Assembly: GCF_017654505.1 (NCBI RefSeq)
Contig: NC_054547.1
Span: 27,177,475 to 27,241,474 of the forward strand
Source: Polyodon spathula
Taxonomy: Eukaryota; Chordata; Actinopteri; Acipenseriformes; Polyodontidae
Length of the DNA stretch: 64,000 nucleotides
Direction of reading: 5' to 3'
Below, piece after piece: positions 51,130-64,000 of the stretch. The notes under the pieces were generated by a model. The model saw only the letters and a program-made list of their open reading frames with translations. It was not told where the DNA came from and ran no database searches. Within the stretch, counting starts at the first letter, position 1; every line of letters starts with the position of its first letter. A program made the translations under genes and the position numbers.

Positions 51130-52511
51130 TATGTAGGAGCTGAAATGTGACAGCCATGTAGGTTCATATTTATTTTTTCACTTAAGTTTTCAGTTTATTT
51201 AGTTCCCATGACTTCACGATAGACACTAGAAGAAATGTCACGATTTGCGTGGTATTTACTGTTAGGGCTGATCAGTTTACATTAAGCTCATGTTACGGGC
51301 CAGGACATTTGCTGATGTGGGCATCGATTTGTTAGTGTATCGACAGGGGAGTCAGGACTGATTAGCAACAGTAACATCACAGTGCATTGCATGTTTGTGT
51401 GTAATGTATTTTCATGCTCAAATACACGTGCTTGCTATATGCTATGATAGTATTAATATAAGGATTGATATCGGATGTGTGTTCATTTATAATGGCCAAG
51501 AGATTGCATTGGTATTAAGATAGTGTTTGACAATTACCAGGACATGTATTGTACAGTTTGCTGAAAAATTGGTGCAAAGCATGCATACTACATCGTCAGC
51601 AGCAATACATCCTGTTCAATGCTGGTTCTTCTGCAGTGCCAACCATGTTTCAATTGTATGCAGATTCTTATGCGCCTGACAGAGTCCAAACTGCCTTTCA
51701 AACGAAAACTTTTTTTTTTTTTTCTGTCATCTTTTCCCACATTTGATTATAAACTACATTTGAAAGTTGAAAGTTAACAGAGGTAGCAGAGTTTTTCCAA
51801 CGGTTTACAGTGTAGGGATTGTTGTTTTGGTGGTAACAGGGTGACGCAATTAAATTTATCGCCGGTGGTGCAAACTTATTAGTGATTGCTGTAGATAAAG
51901 GTATTGGTCAAGTTATTCGAAACACGTTCTATTTGTTAAAACAAAACAAAATACAAACAAAAAAACAAAACAAAACAAAAAACACTTTTGTTTTAATGTG
52001 TGCTCCTTCACGTAACAAATTAACTTGTAGAAATAGCATTCCTGACATGGAAATCTGCGTGCCCGTGTTGCAAGTCAATTTATTTTCAGTAATGGATAAA
52101 TACAAAATATGAATTTCTAGAGGGCTGACAGTACAGCAGGTGTTCAGTTGGCAGCTCCTCCCCGGGATTCATTCTTGGTGTTACTACAGTATGAGTTCAA
52201 TAAGGCACACCAGAGCTGTATGAGCAGGATCTATAACTGCACCATATTGACAGTTGTTTGGCAATGTGTCTCATATCTGTTGTTTAACCACAGTGAGTGT
52301 ATTTCTTTCTTGCTTGCACAGTATCTTTCATTCACTCTACCCATAATTGTAAAGCATTGCAACAAGTGCTTAAAATTGCTTCGATGTGGTTTGTTTGGGT
52401 CAACTTAAGTTTTTCCTGGTGTGTAAATTATAATAATAATTTCCATTGTGAGCAACTATAAAGTTTATGTCTGGTATTCAAAGTTGTATAATCAAGTTTG
52501 CACTGAAATAC

Positions 52512-52577
<66 letters not shown>

Positions 52578-55340
52578 AATCTAAATAAATGTTTTCAGTT
52601 TATTTGTATTACATACAGTTGGGTCTGTATCCTGATATAAACACAAAAAAATATTGACAGTGAGATAATTCAAATATATGTACCTAGGTTATAAAAACCA
52701 AACATCTAACAGTGCATGTGAGTCTGTTTAGTTCATGTGTGTAAAAATATGTAAAATGCCAGGGTGGGGTTAAGTGCTTTTTAAAGACACCAGTATGTTT
52801 GCGTAATAATTTCTCATTCAGATAACAATTTTATTTGTGTCAAACTTGAAACAGCCAATTCAATATATAACGTCTTACGAAGCCTGTAAAGATGCTCACT
52901 GGTTAATTATTGCAATATCGGCACGACACATAGACGGTAAAAGCACTTTTAAATGCTATTTTTAAAGAAAACCTTTTCCCACCAGTTGGTTAAGACACAG
53001 ACAAAATGCTAAATCCTTTTCAGTGTGTGGTTGCCAGGCTCCCGCCACCCCTTGAGTGATCAGAATATTGTAGTTTCTCTTAAAGCAATGGCTTGCGAGC
53101 AACACTAGGCTGCACCAGTGAAGTTACAGGCTATTATAAGATAATACAGAACCGACTGGCAAGTCAATCAGCAGTGTTCATTTGATACAAAGCAACAGGG
53201 TGGTGGTTTAAGAGCATAGGAAGTTACTAGTAAGTGAACAATGATTCTGTACAAATGTTTTGTACTGCAATAGAACCCATTTATTGTGTCCCAACCACCT
53301 TGTCATACAGGTTCTAACCTGGCATCTAGTGGCAGTAACTGGTATAATGATGGCAGTCACTTTAAATGTGTATGCGTGTGAAATACATTTTTAATGGTGT
53401 AATAACACCTGTTCACACAGATGCAGCTGGTGGAAAAATGCACCTCCTATTGTGCAGGTCTTTTGGTTGTTTTATTTGGTATATAGCGGTGAGGTTTACT
53501 ACACAAACTGATTTTTTTTGTTTTTGTTTTAATAGGCTTTAAGTTGGGAGAGTTGACAACATTTGACAAACATTTAAAATAAACTTCTCTTTTGACATAA
53601 GTATGAATCTACACTCATTATAACTGCTGTATAGCCAAGCCAGGTAATTTTGATACTATGTAGTATTATCATTTTCACGTTAAGGGGAGGACACACCTGG
53701 CTGAAACTAACTGAGGAGTTTGACGGTACGCTTAATTTGTAGTGTCTGATCCTGACAGTGTAGGCTATTAATCTTGGGAGCTGTCATGTAGCAGGAAGGG
53801 CAGGTCCCCCTTGTTCTTTCTTGTTTTGATCATTTACATGCATTTCATTGTGTAAGGGCCCTTCACTAGTGTTAGATACTTAACATATTTTGCTGTAGAA
53901 GGTAAATCAAGTGTGATTTCTGTTGTAGCTGTCTCAGGCCTGATTGATCTACAGGGTGGGAAACAGGTTTGCGGTAGGAAGCATGCATATGTCACTACAA
54001 AAAGTAGGACTATAACTGGACTATCGATAGGTTTGCTTCTTCTAAACAGTGCACACAATTGAATAACACCCAGGAGGTATCCATGGAGAAAAACATGGTT
54101 TGGTTATATTGTTTTACTATTCCAGCATAAACCACCTTAAAATCGAAACCGGCGCAGAGTTACACGTCGGAGTGGTTTGGATTTGGTGGGCTGCAGATAC
54201 AAACAGGTGGGAATGATTTTTTTGATCACTTTCAGCTTGACCCAGCACCCTGTAATGTTAATGACATCTTCCCGATTCAGGCACCACAAGAGGAAAAGAT
54301 GAATTACAAAGTGCTGTGTTTTATTTTTTACATTATAATTAATTATAAATGATACATGGCATTTCTGCAGTTTCTTAGTTACATTAAATTCTCGGTACAT
54401 TTTATATTGCTCAAGTTTCTTCTAAATTATTGCAGCAATTTCTTGTCGTTGAATACATTTTGAAACCAGTTTGAAACCTGCATATCATTTTGATATGATG
54501 ATTTCGCCTCTTGGTTTTCACAGCGGAAGATGTTTTCGAAGACATGTGTATTGATTACAAGAGGCATATGTAGTCATTAACACAGATTTCGTTATTTCAA
54601 ACTGCTTTAAAACATTTTCACCCACAGCTCAGCTTCCATCTGGTCTGCTCCTTTTCTTACATACTGTACAGCACAGCAGTGTAATATCTCAATTGAGCCT
54701 TGAGGACAAGAAATAATTATTTTTGGCTAAACCTATTTACATCCTATACATCAACTGTTTACTGAGACGTCTCTATAGATGTTTTTACTGTACTTACTGT
54801 AGTAGAAAAAATTAGGCTTTGGCAGCTAGTCACCCTTGCATCACCAGACAGTTGCATGCATGAAGTCTAGAAATCGTCCCTATCGACGGTCGCAGAATTG
54901 AAGTGGGAACCAGCCTGTACATCACTAAGACTGTTGGTCCACTCCACCATACTGTTCATTAGTCATGAATTACTGATTTTATTGTTGGTGTCGCCTCTTT
55001 AAGAAACCCTGAACTCTGCTGAACTGTAGAATTACTCAATTCATAGTCATTTAGTGGCGGAGATATTTAAATGAGAGTAGGAGCGCTTCATGCGTTGCCA
55101 TGAAGATAAAAACATTTAACAAGAGAAATTGATTCACGTGTTGTGGCGCACATTCTGAATTACTCCGTGCACTAGCTACTTGTTTGTCTGGTTACCTTTC
55201 CAACACACACACGCACACGCACACAATTATATAAATATAATTTCTACTGAGTACTGAGTTCTAAGTTTTTCTACTTAGAATTTATATTTGAGTGTGTGTG
55301 TGTGTGTGTGTGTATATGTGGAACATCTAAAAGTTAAATT
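51130..55340. other. Unassigned DNA
   Basis: No gene recognised; contains an (AAT)n run. A TTG-initiated 86-codon frame at 52148 has no recognisable motif. Confidence 0.4.
52511..52576. repeat. (AAT)n microsatellite
   Basis: About 22 trinucleotide units. Confidence 0.95.
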
Positions 55341-55392
55341 TCATTAACACTAGAACCACCTTTTACAATACCTGCTTTTATTTTGAACATAA

Positions 55393-55393
<1 letters not shown>

Positions 55394-55467
<74 letters not shown>
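55394..55467. repeat. (TA)n microsatellite
   Basis: About 74 bp of AT dinucleotides, close after a TTAACACTAGAACCACC block at 55343 that resembles the end of the 29997-31349 element. Confidence 0.95.
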
Positions 55468-55472
<5 letters not shown>

Positions 55473-56349
55473 TGTTTACACACTAGTTTCTTTTGAAATG
55501 TTTATTATAGATTTTTAATTTTTTTTAAGTAATGCTTTATATGTGGCAAGTTAGAAAATTTTGCTGGTTCACGGTCTATTGGCGTGACAACGTCACACAG
55601 TGATGACTGCACAGTGGATTTTCAGGTGCATGTAAACCCAGGCATTGTTTAAATCACTGAAAGAAGGCCAACATCTTGAACAGTGTGTGTGGTCTCTTTT
55701 AATGTCGTTGGATGGAGTAACCAGATAACTGAAGTTGACTTCAACTTAAGCAGAATTTGCCAGATTTTTTACTATCAAGCACAGAATAAAACAAATAAAT
55801 AAATAAATTCTTAAAGAATTTAGATTTTGTTTTGCGCATATGTAACTTACCATGTGACTTACAGCACAAGCAAACTGTTAATAGAAGTAGTGCAAACATA
55901 AATATATTGGCTCATTAAACACAGTTGTTTAGAAAAAGGAAGTAACAATACATTTCATTTCAAAGTATTACAGTAAATTCTCTGTATTTTGGTCTCAGAC
56001 GGTGTCTCATTTTACTTTCAAGCACATTTCTTGTGGTGTAAAGGTGAACGCAGGGGAGTCGAAGGCAGGGGAGTCGTTCAGTTATCAGCATGTTAGTCAG
56101 CAGTCACTTTTGTTTCTGTTTGCGGTTGAACTGCGCCCCGGCCCTGTATCTGTGTCTCTGGTTGTTGCGTGGGTGTGAAATGTGCAATAACTGCTGCCTC
56201 CAGCTTTGTATATGGGGGAAGGTTTGATAATCCTGCGTGTAAAGGCAGGCTGTGTTCTGGGGACCTTTGTTGCAGTTTTGTTTTTACTCTGTAGCCTATA
56301 AACCCAAAGATCAGTACATTTAGACTTGAATATGATGTTGTTGTAGTTT

Positions 56350-56470
56350 ATGAATTTATCGGCTTATAAGAAGATGATCGTGGACGTGTCTTTGGAGGAT
56401 TGGAAGAATATTCCTTTTGTGATTCTGTTCAACTACAGTAACAAACTATCTTTACTGACACCGGGAAGAG
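56350..56470 (+). other. Candidate first coding exon (unknown gene)
   Basis: ATG at 56350 opens 40 codons (MNLSAYKKMIVDVSLEDW...LTPGR) to a gtaaac donor at 56471. About 55 bp upstream is a TATA-like ctataaac (about 56296), and the preceding 250 bp are GC-richer. The peptide is not recognised and no second exon was found. May be chance. Confidence 0.2.
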
Positions 56471-57172
56471 GTAAACCTAGTCATGATTATAGTTGAGTGA
56501 CGCCTCAGCCCTCAATTAAAAAAAGTGAACATGAAGCACATAGAGCCAGCAACATAATACACACATGGACATTTTATATGGTATGTCTCACATTTTCTGG
56601 TGAGAGATGCACACATTGTTCATTAAATTCAGTTGTTTGCCACTGTTGGTGAGCAAAGAGATTGGCACATTTTCTTCAACTAATATGATTTCTTCAAAGA
56701 GATACTGTTAGAAACCCATTTCCTGTTTAGGGTGATTTGCTTTTTATGAAAATGGTAGACCCTTCAGTACAGGAGATACTGGAATTATTTATTTATTTAT
56801 TTTTTTTTTGCTGTATTTAGTATAAAGTTTTTATTTAAAGCAAATTACAAAAAAAAAAAAAAAAAAAAAAACAAAACAAAACAAAAAAACAACATACAGC
56901 TATGGTCAAATGTTTTGCATCACTGTACAGAATTAATTAATTTTGCTTCATAAAGTCAAATGAAACTTGCTGAATAATGTTACGATAACATATTGAATTA
57001 CATAATGCTTTGTAGTTTTCCATATACGTAACAAAAAAACTGACAATTAAAAAATGTGACATTTCAAAATCTAACATGAAATACTACTGTGATGGCTTCT
57101 GGTAAATTTTTGCGATATCCTTTTGTTGTTTCTTTGCTTACATGATGTTAAATAAAAGACCTAAATTAATAT

Positions 57173-57208
<36 letters not shown>

Positions 57209-57815
57209 TATTATGTCTCAATCCTAAGGGCACTTTCGCACCTAGTTCACTTACAAGTGATTTGATTCATGGTTCACTTGCAAACAAACACATATGTTGC
57301 AAGCTTGCTTCGGTTTGTTTCACACCAGAAAAATTCAAGCAAACTTGAGCTTCTTTTAAACTGCATTCAGATGCGCTTGTTTGGCTTACTTGCAGCTTCA
57401 TCCAGACCACAGTTCTATTGGTTTCACATTCCACTAACACATTCGTGTCTCTCCTTTTTGTTTTTTTTTTGTTTTTGTTTTTTAATTTGGAATCAGCAAT
57501 TATTTTTTCTCATTTTCTCCCCACTTTGGAAAGCCCAATAATTTTTTATTTCATACCGGCTCAGTGCTGACTCGGGAGAGACACCAATACACTCGGCTAT
57601 CATGCCGATAACTAGAGTGGAAGTTTTCTCTGGAAAAGATTTTCCATTGTTTCCAACATGGAGAATAATTCACGTGATGTGGTTGTGCTGTTGTCAGTGT
57701 TATTTTGGTTTATTTGGTGCTTACAATGTCAAATCATTGCAGAAAGAGTGCCAGTTTGTCAATTTTCTTTTTTACTTGTTCATTCAACCAACTAATATAT
57801 AATATTATATAACCA

Positions 57816-57857
<42 letters not shown>

Positions 57858-57876
57858 TAATAATAATAATAATAAA
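57816..57876. repeat. (AAT)n microsatellite
   Basis: Trinucleotide run just before the Tc1 left TIR. Confidence 0.95.
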
Positions 57877-57909
57877 AGCATGTTGTACACATGACAGTGT
57901 GGTGAGATA

Positions 57910-58790
<881 letters not shown>

Positions 58791-59514
58791 TACATGGTTC
58801 TCGGAGGTTTGACATATCACTGCAAGCGAACCAAACAGCACTTCAATCCACATCACAGGGTCAAACGAACTAGCTGTGAAAGTGCCCTAAAATAGTGGGT
58901 GATTCAAAACTTTTAGCCACAGCTGTACAATAGTAGCATAATAAGGTAATGAGTGTTGGATGAAAAAACTGGTAGACCTTGTGCCTCAGACAAGGTATCA
59001 GGATATAAAAAATATATATTCTTCCCTTAACTAGGTCTTTGAGATCACAAAGGGCTACAGCGGGAATTTAGAATTTGAAACCAGTTTTGGACCATCCTTC
59101 ATTTACTCTTTAAGTACTGCATGCTTCTGTGTGATAAAATTGGCTAGTTTGATTCTTGGTACTGTAGTTGAGATGTTGCAATGGGTCTAGAGAGATATGC
59201 ACAGCTTGCTACTTTAGACACGTGAGATGTGTACAGTGAATGGAAGTCCACCACAAGTAAGATTTATGACATTATTTATTACAGTAGCTGTAAACCATTT
59301 CAGGTAGTTGCTTGAAAAAGGTAAGATGCAAAGGTAATGTAACTGGAGTGGGAGGCAGTGCTGGGTTTGTACCTTTGGCAGAACATGGAAGATTGTTAGG
59401 CAGACGGTACGTGGTTGCCTGGAGGTTATATTGTAGTCATCGGTTGTGTTAGAGGTAGACAGAGTTTGATACCAAGGGAGTAGTTGTAAGCAAACAGACA
59501 GTAAGGCCTGCAGG

Positions 59515-59534
59515 GTGTGTGTGTGTGTGTGTGT

Positions 59535-59579
<45 letters not shown>

Positions 59580-59594
59580 CACACACACACACAT
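59515..59594. repeat. (TG)n(TA)n(CA)n palindromic microsatellite
   Basis: TG run, then TACACATATA...ATATGTA, then CA run: the block is its own inverted complement over nearly 80 bp. Confidence 0.95.
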
Positions 59595-59599
59595 ACTGT

Positions 59600-61150
59600 A
59601 TCCGTGAGAGTTAGACAATGTTCTTATTGAATAGGCCTACTTTATTGATGTAGGTCCGAACGTTTAACAAAACATCTTTCAGTTTTTGCTACTAGTAGTT
59701 TTCTTTTACTTCCGATGCATTGCTTAAATTCAGTCTTGTGCAGTCTGAAAAAATCTTTCAAAGTACTGTACACAGATTTCCAGTTTACTGGACCAGCTGT
59801 GTAGAAGACTGCTTCTGAGGTATATCTCAGATATTTTGCCCACCATAAGAAAACTCTAGGGGCCCAAGTCTTCATTTTCATTTAAAGTAGGAAGATAGAA
59901 ATCATAAATAGAAGGCAGTGGAGTATAGGGGTCCACCTCCAGCAGGGTTGAAAACGAATTTCATGGTTTTGCAAGGGTCTAAAACTGCTTATCCTGGGCC
60001 TAAATGTGTGCCTTAATAGGGCCCCAAAATTCAAAAAAAGTGTATAACTTAGTTAGTTTTTTATGATTTTAGGTGTCCAGATTTAAGGAGCAAGTAAAAG
60101 TTACTTGTGCGGCTGTGAAACCAGTCTTACAGTGTAGCGATCTAGTTATGGTGTGTTTCAATCCAGTTATCACAGCTCTGAGATTTATGATGATGTGAGA
60201 TCTCAGTTAATTACCATAGGTTTCACAAAAAACATTAAAAAAAAACAAAACCAATTTTAAGTTTCTAAAAATGTTAAGGAACCAATCAGTCCTTGTGTTT
60301 ATTTTTAGTCTTCCAAGATTCTGAGTATACATACCTTCCCATGGTGCCCTTTCTCATTAACTACAAGTTAATAATATTGTTTTTTTTAGAAATGCACTTG
60401 CAAGAACTGCGATTTCAAACAGTTTATTATACAGGTTTCAGAAGCTTGTTTCTGTTGTAATTTCTGCATTTTTAAATATTTTTTAAATTCTGTTAACTGT
60501 TGCTTGATTTAAAATAAATATAGATAACAATAAATTATGTATTGGCATTTACTTGAACAATGTAGCTTGAAAGTAAAAGTACAGTACATAAATATCAAGT
60601 AATAGGTATATGAAATTGAAAAACATGGACATGTCTTATCAAATGCACACTTGGTTTCGGATATTTCTTATTCATTTTAGCAATACAGATTACCACAAAC
60701 CAACATAAACCTTTCCTTTTCTGTAGGAGATTAGCATAAACTATAGGAAATCTGGAGAAGCTTCTTTTCTTGGATGGTGGTTGCAGTAAACACTGAAATA
60801 CACGGCTTACTAGCTTTAATTTGTATTCAGTTATAGTACGACCACTTACTGTAGAAATCACATTAATGTGACACTGGAAAAGGGTCAACGTTATTAATGT
60901 AGATTGTGTAACAAACATTTTATACAGCTAAAAGGAGGAATTTAAGCTGTTGACAATGGGATTCAACTGAAGCCACAGAAAATGACTGGTATGTACTGAT
61001 ATATTATAACAAAACAGCATTTTATTAAATGAAAAACTGTTTTTATGCTGTGGATATCTGGTAACCCTAGTTTTGGTGGCAATGAGAGACCATGCACTCA
61101 AAAAGAAGAGTCAACATGTAAAGTAAGCTTGCAGCTACTGAAAGTTTGCA
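59600..61150. other. Unassigned DNA
   Basis: A 107-codon minus frame (60595-60918) has no recognisable motif. No gene called. Confidence 0.4.
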
Positions 61151-61367
61151 ATAAAAAGGATTAAGGCTGAGGCAATACATCGATGCATCGTATCGTTTAA
61201 CAACTATCGGTAATCAAGTCTTTGCATTATTTTTGTGTAAAGGAAAGCTTTTATTTTTTATTAAATTTGGAATCTATTATTTTTTGCATTAAGCAAAGAG
61301 CTTCTCTGCTCCCTTCAGGTCTGACTCACTGACTCTGCATGAGATTGAGCTCCTCTCCCCCTGCCCA

Positions 61368-61892
61368 ACTGTTTTACTCAACTTCCATACGTTATGAATT
61401 ATGGAAATTGCTGCTGTTTTACTGGAAGAAAATAAACATTCTGAATACTATTCACTGGAACATACGAGCTCTATAATTTTTATTTTTTATTTTATTTTAT
61501 TTTTTGTTTTTTGGAAAAGTAGACAGCAATTTAGCTGGCCAATGGATGGAAATCAGAAGGCTGGGAACCTCCTTTTAAAGAGGGTTTATTAGTTTACTCT
61601 CATTTTACCAAAGTACTGTTTAAAGAAGACATTACCCAGGCAGCATTTTTAGTTGGAAAACGTTGGGCATATGTCGGCGGGCCAACTTTATTTTGCTCAT
61701 CAAGGCCAACGTTGGCACGTTGGCGTTTAGTCATTATCCCCAGGTGGGCCTGCGTTGCACTAATGTTATTTAAATGTGCAGTAGGTTGGGCCAATGTTGG
61801 TGCAACGTTGTTTTTTGGTGGTTAGGATCATTCTCATTTCCAGCCGTCGGCCGGCTAAATTGCTGTCTACTTTAGATGAGCCGTCTAAAACC

Positions 61893-61937
<45 letters not shown>

Positions 61938-62052
61938 ACAGTGCTCGTATGTTCCAGTGAATAGTATTCAAAATATTAATTTTGTTCCAGTAAAATAGCG
62001 GCAATGTCCACAATTCATTACGTATGTAAGTCGAGTAAAACATTCCTTGTGT
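61368..62052. mobile_element. Fold-back element with about 180-bp arms
   Basis: Left arm 61368-61545 and right arm 61850-62052 are inverted copies sharing gaatactattcactggaaca, tacgagc, tttactggaa and agtagacagcaatttagc. The middle (61640-61830) is rich in CCAACGTTGG-type palindromes. No coding frame; class unknown. Confidence 0.6.
61640..61830. repeat. CAACGTTGG palindrome-rich segment
   Basis: Repeated variants: gaaaacgttggg, ggccaacgttggcacgttgg, gggccaatgttggtgcaacg. Confidence 0.7.
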
Positions 62053-62186
62053 AAGGGCATTTAGTTTCCGGGCTTATGTTTCCATGGACACCATGAATGG
62101 ACAATTAGTTTCGAGCTTACAAGCGACGAAAGCTGAACTGTACAATCATTTACCAGAGTCAGTAACCGTACAGCAGAGTTATAACA

Positions 62187-62204
62187 TGTGTGTGTGTGTG
62201 TGTG

Positions 62205-62236
<32 letters not shown>

Positions 62237-62276
62237 GATATATATATATATATATCTATATATATATATATCTATA
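62187..62276. repeat. (TG)n(TA)n microsatellite
   Basis: Compound dinucleotide run. It truncates an upstream open frame starting at 62084 that is not recognised. Confidence 0.95.
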
Positions 62277-62279
62277 GCA

Positions 62280-63650
62280 CACATAACACCTTCTTCTGTG
62301 ACAAAATTCGTGTTCTGTGTAAGAATGTATTTTTCACTCGAAGTGTATGTATAGTATTGTAAAACGTTTTATGCATTGACTTAGAAGATCGAACTGAAAT
62401 CAAGTAATTACAATTGGTTCAGGAAACGATATTCGCATTGCACAATTAATATGATTTATTTATTTTTTAATGTGCTTTGTTATGCTGATTCAGTCTTTTA
62501 TTAAACGAAAAATATCACTATATCAGTTACAAGATGTACCGGTCAGATCTTTTGCTGCAATCAGTTGCTGTAAAACTGTGGTCAAGTAATATTGACATTT
62601 ACACACATCCCGATAAAACGTACAAACACAAACGATCACGTACAAATATGCATAAACACATACTGTGATTAGCTATCTGTGTTTAAGTAGGCACAGTACT
62701 AAAGATGATTAAAGACAAATGTTTTTATTTTAGAAAAATATACCACGGTCATCGTACCGCGGTACAATGTCATTTTTTGTAATCCGTTTTTAAATGGCTA
62801 TTTAAAGAAATACTCTCAAGTCAAGTCATTTTTTAACAAGAAAAATAACTTTGAATCTAAAGTTTTAAAACAGATACAACACACTGGTACTACACTACCT
62901 AACTGGAAGTAATGTTCACTTCAGCTCACACAGGCTCAGCAAAGTAATGCTGCTTTTTTATTACAAATTACTGTGGAAAAACACCAAAATATTAACGTTT
63001 TCTGGGCTCAGTCTGGAATGACAGGAGGTTAGAATGTGACCACTGCAACTGAATACCCTCTCCATCTTTATCAGTTTGGACGGCCGCCTATTAGTTAAGA
63101 GAAGCAACGTGTTACCTAGCAATAGCCAATCGTTTAAGACATGCAGTGCCCGCCCACTAATCTCTCAGCAGAGGGCAAAACTTAATGATGAGAAGACGAC
63201 GCCTGCAAATATACATTTTTTCTTTCTTTGTTTTGGACTGCATGTTAACAGCAACAACCACAAAGGAAAGAAGAAAAGTTAAGGTGGGTGTGACACCGTT
63301 GCAAAGTTAAGCAACATCTAGGGGATTTTTTTTAATGGGAATAAAATGGTATAAATGTTTGAATACATAAAACCAAAGTGCTTACAACACTATCAACTCG
63401 AGGAGACGCCAACATCTTTACAATATAGTAGTAAATATAGACTTTATGATTCTCTGCATTGAAGTGTGCTTACTGCGTTTCTCTTGACTGATACGATAGC
63501 TAATAGCTACTGCGACTACTTTGGTTTGGTAAATTAATAGGAAGGCATTGATGACAAGTTACAGTGCCTTGTTCTTGCTGATATTTGAGTATTTGTGTTT
63601 AATTTACTGGCAATCACGTTTGCTAGCGATGATTGTTTAGTAGTATATGT
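62280..63650. other. Unassigned DNA
   Basis: No gene or element boundary recognised. Confidence 0.4.
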
Positions 63651-63651
63651 T

Positions 63652-63689
63652 TTTAATAATTATAATAATATAATAATATTATAATAATA

Positions 63690-63729
<40 letters not shown>

Positions 63730-63739
63730 TATTATTATT
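63652..63739. repeat. (AAT/ATT)n microsatellite
   Basis: Switches from AAT to ATT phase at about 63690, so it is partly self-complementary. Confidence 0.95.
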
Positions 63740-63860
63740 AGCCAAATTTATTAGCAAACGCCCTTATCCAGGACGACTTACACAAAAAATACATACAGTA
63801 CAATGAAGAGCAAGATACAAAGTACAGTGACTTCAGTCCTAATAAAAACAAATACAAAAC
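63740..63860. mobile_element. Fish SINE-like segment
   Basis: gcaaacgcccttatccaggacgacttacac followed by an A-rich stretch is the common fish module usually seen as cagacgc-ttatcca-gcgacttaca at SINE/LINE ends, here joined to an (ATT)n run. Confidence 0.45.
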
Positions 63861-64000
63861 ACAGTACGATTTGGTATTGGGGCAGTTCAAGAGCAGATAA
63901 GTGTTGATAGATACATCATTTAATTAATTTCCTAATCTCGTTCATTGTAGTTTTCAGAATCTAATGAACACAGTGGCTCACCGATGGACAAACGGTGAAT

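Noticed and set aside
52148..52408. TTG-initiated 86-codon frame beginning AAPPRDSFLVL
   Set aside because: No ATG, no homology recognised, no clear splice sites.

Overview
This is a eukaryotic, vertebrate-type window: AT-rich, spliced, long introns, many microsatellites and interspersed repeats. I recognise one host gene with confidence, a single-copy 776-residue transferrin receptor protein 1 (tfrc) on the + strand. Its coding exons run from 23755 to 40190 and its 3' UTR to about 42930. The repeats (Tc1/mariner, L2/CR1-type LINEs, a Gypsy fragment, hAT-, CACTA-, Harbinger- and TTAA-type elements) and the receptor sequence suggest a fish, most likely a non-teleost ray-finned fish such as a sturgeon or paddlefish. 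That taxonomic guess is an inference from repeat style, not a proven assignment.

Layout. 1-19.4 kb is upstream DNA: a palindromic MITE (4.4 kb), a LINE 3' end with a folded 3' UTR (4.7-5.1 kb), a Gypsy gag/protease remnant (5.6-6.06 kb) abutting an L2-type LINE (6.07-7.54 kb), a decayed Tc1 (7.8-9.07 kb), a CR1/L2-like LINE 3' end (10.4-11.0 kb), a CACTA-type fold-back element (12.05-12.52 kb) and one orphan exon-like segment (13.76 kb). A CpG-richer stretch at about 19.4-19.93 kb is my best candidate for the tfrc promoter and non-coding exon 1. The 18 coding exons follow; all splice junctions are phase-consistent and total 2331 nt including the stop. Mobile elements sit in introns 2, 4, 8, 9, 10 and 14 (numbering the ATG exon as exon 2). 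The 3' UTR carries five iron-responsive elements (IREs) in the A-B / C-D-E arrangement known from mammals, then a polyadenylation signal with a GT-rich downstream element.

42.9-64 kb shows no recognisable conserved gene. It holds a TIR-complete Tc1 with broken transposase (43.4-44.8 kb), a broken minus-strand protein of a widespread but unnamed repeat-associated family (46.7-48.2 kb), a Harbinger-like element with a Tc1 inside it (57.2-58.9 kb), a large fold-back element (61.4-62.05 kb), microsatellites, a SINE-like segment at the right edge, and two low-confidence first-exon candidates (51.1 and 56.4 kb).

Functionally the centre of the window is an iron-uptake gene with its own post-transcriptional switch: low iron lets IRP1/IRP2 bind the 3' UTR IREs and stabilise the mRNA, raising transferrin uptake. 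I found no CRISPR array, operon, prokaryotic system or obvious new multi-gene system. The most unusual items are the non-canonical loop of IRE A, the repeated TTAA-flanked element inside tfrc introns, and the unnamed broken gene family at 47 kb.
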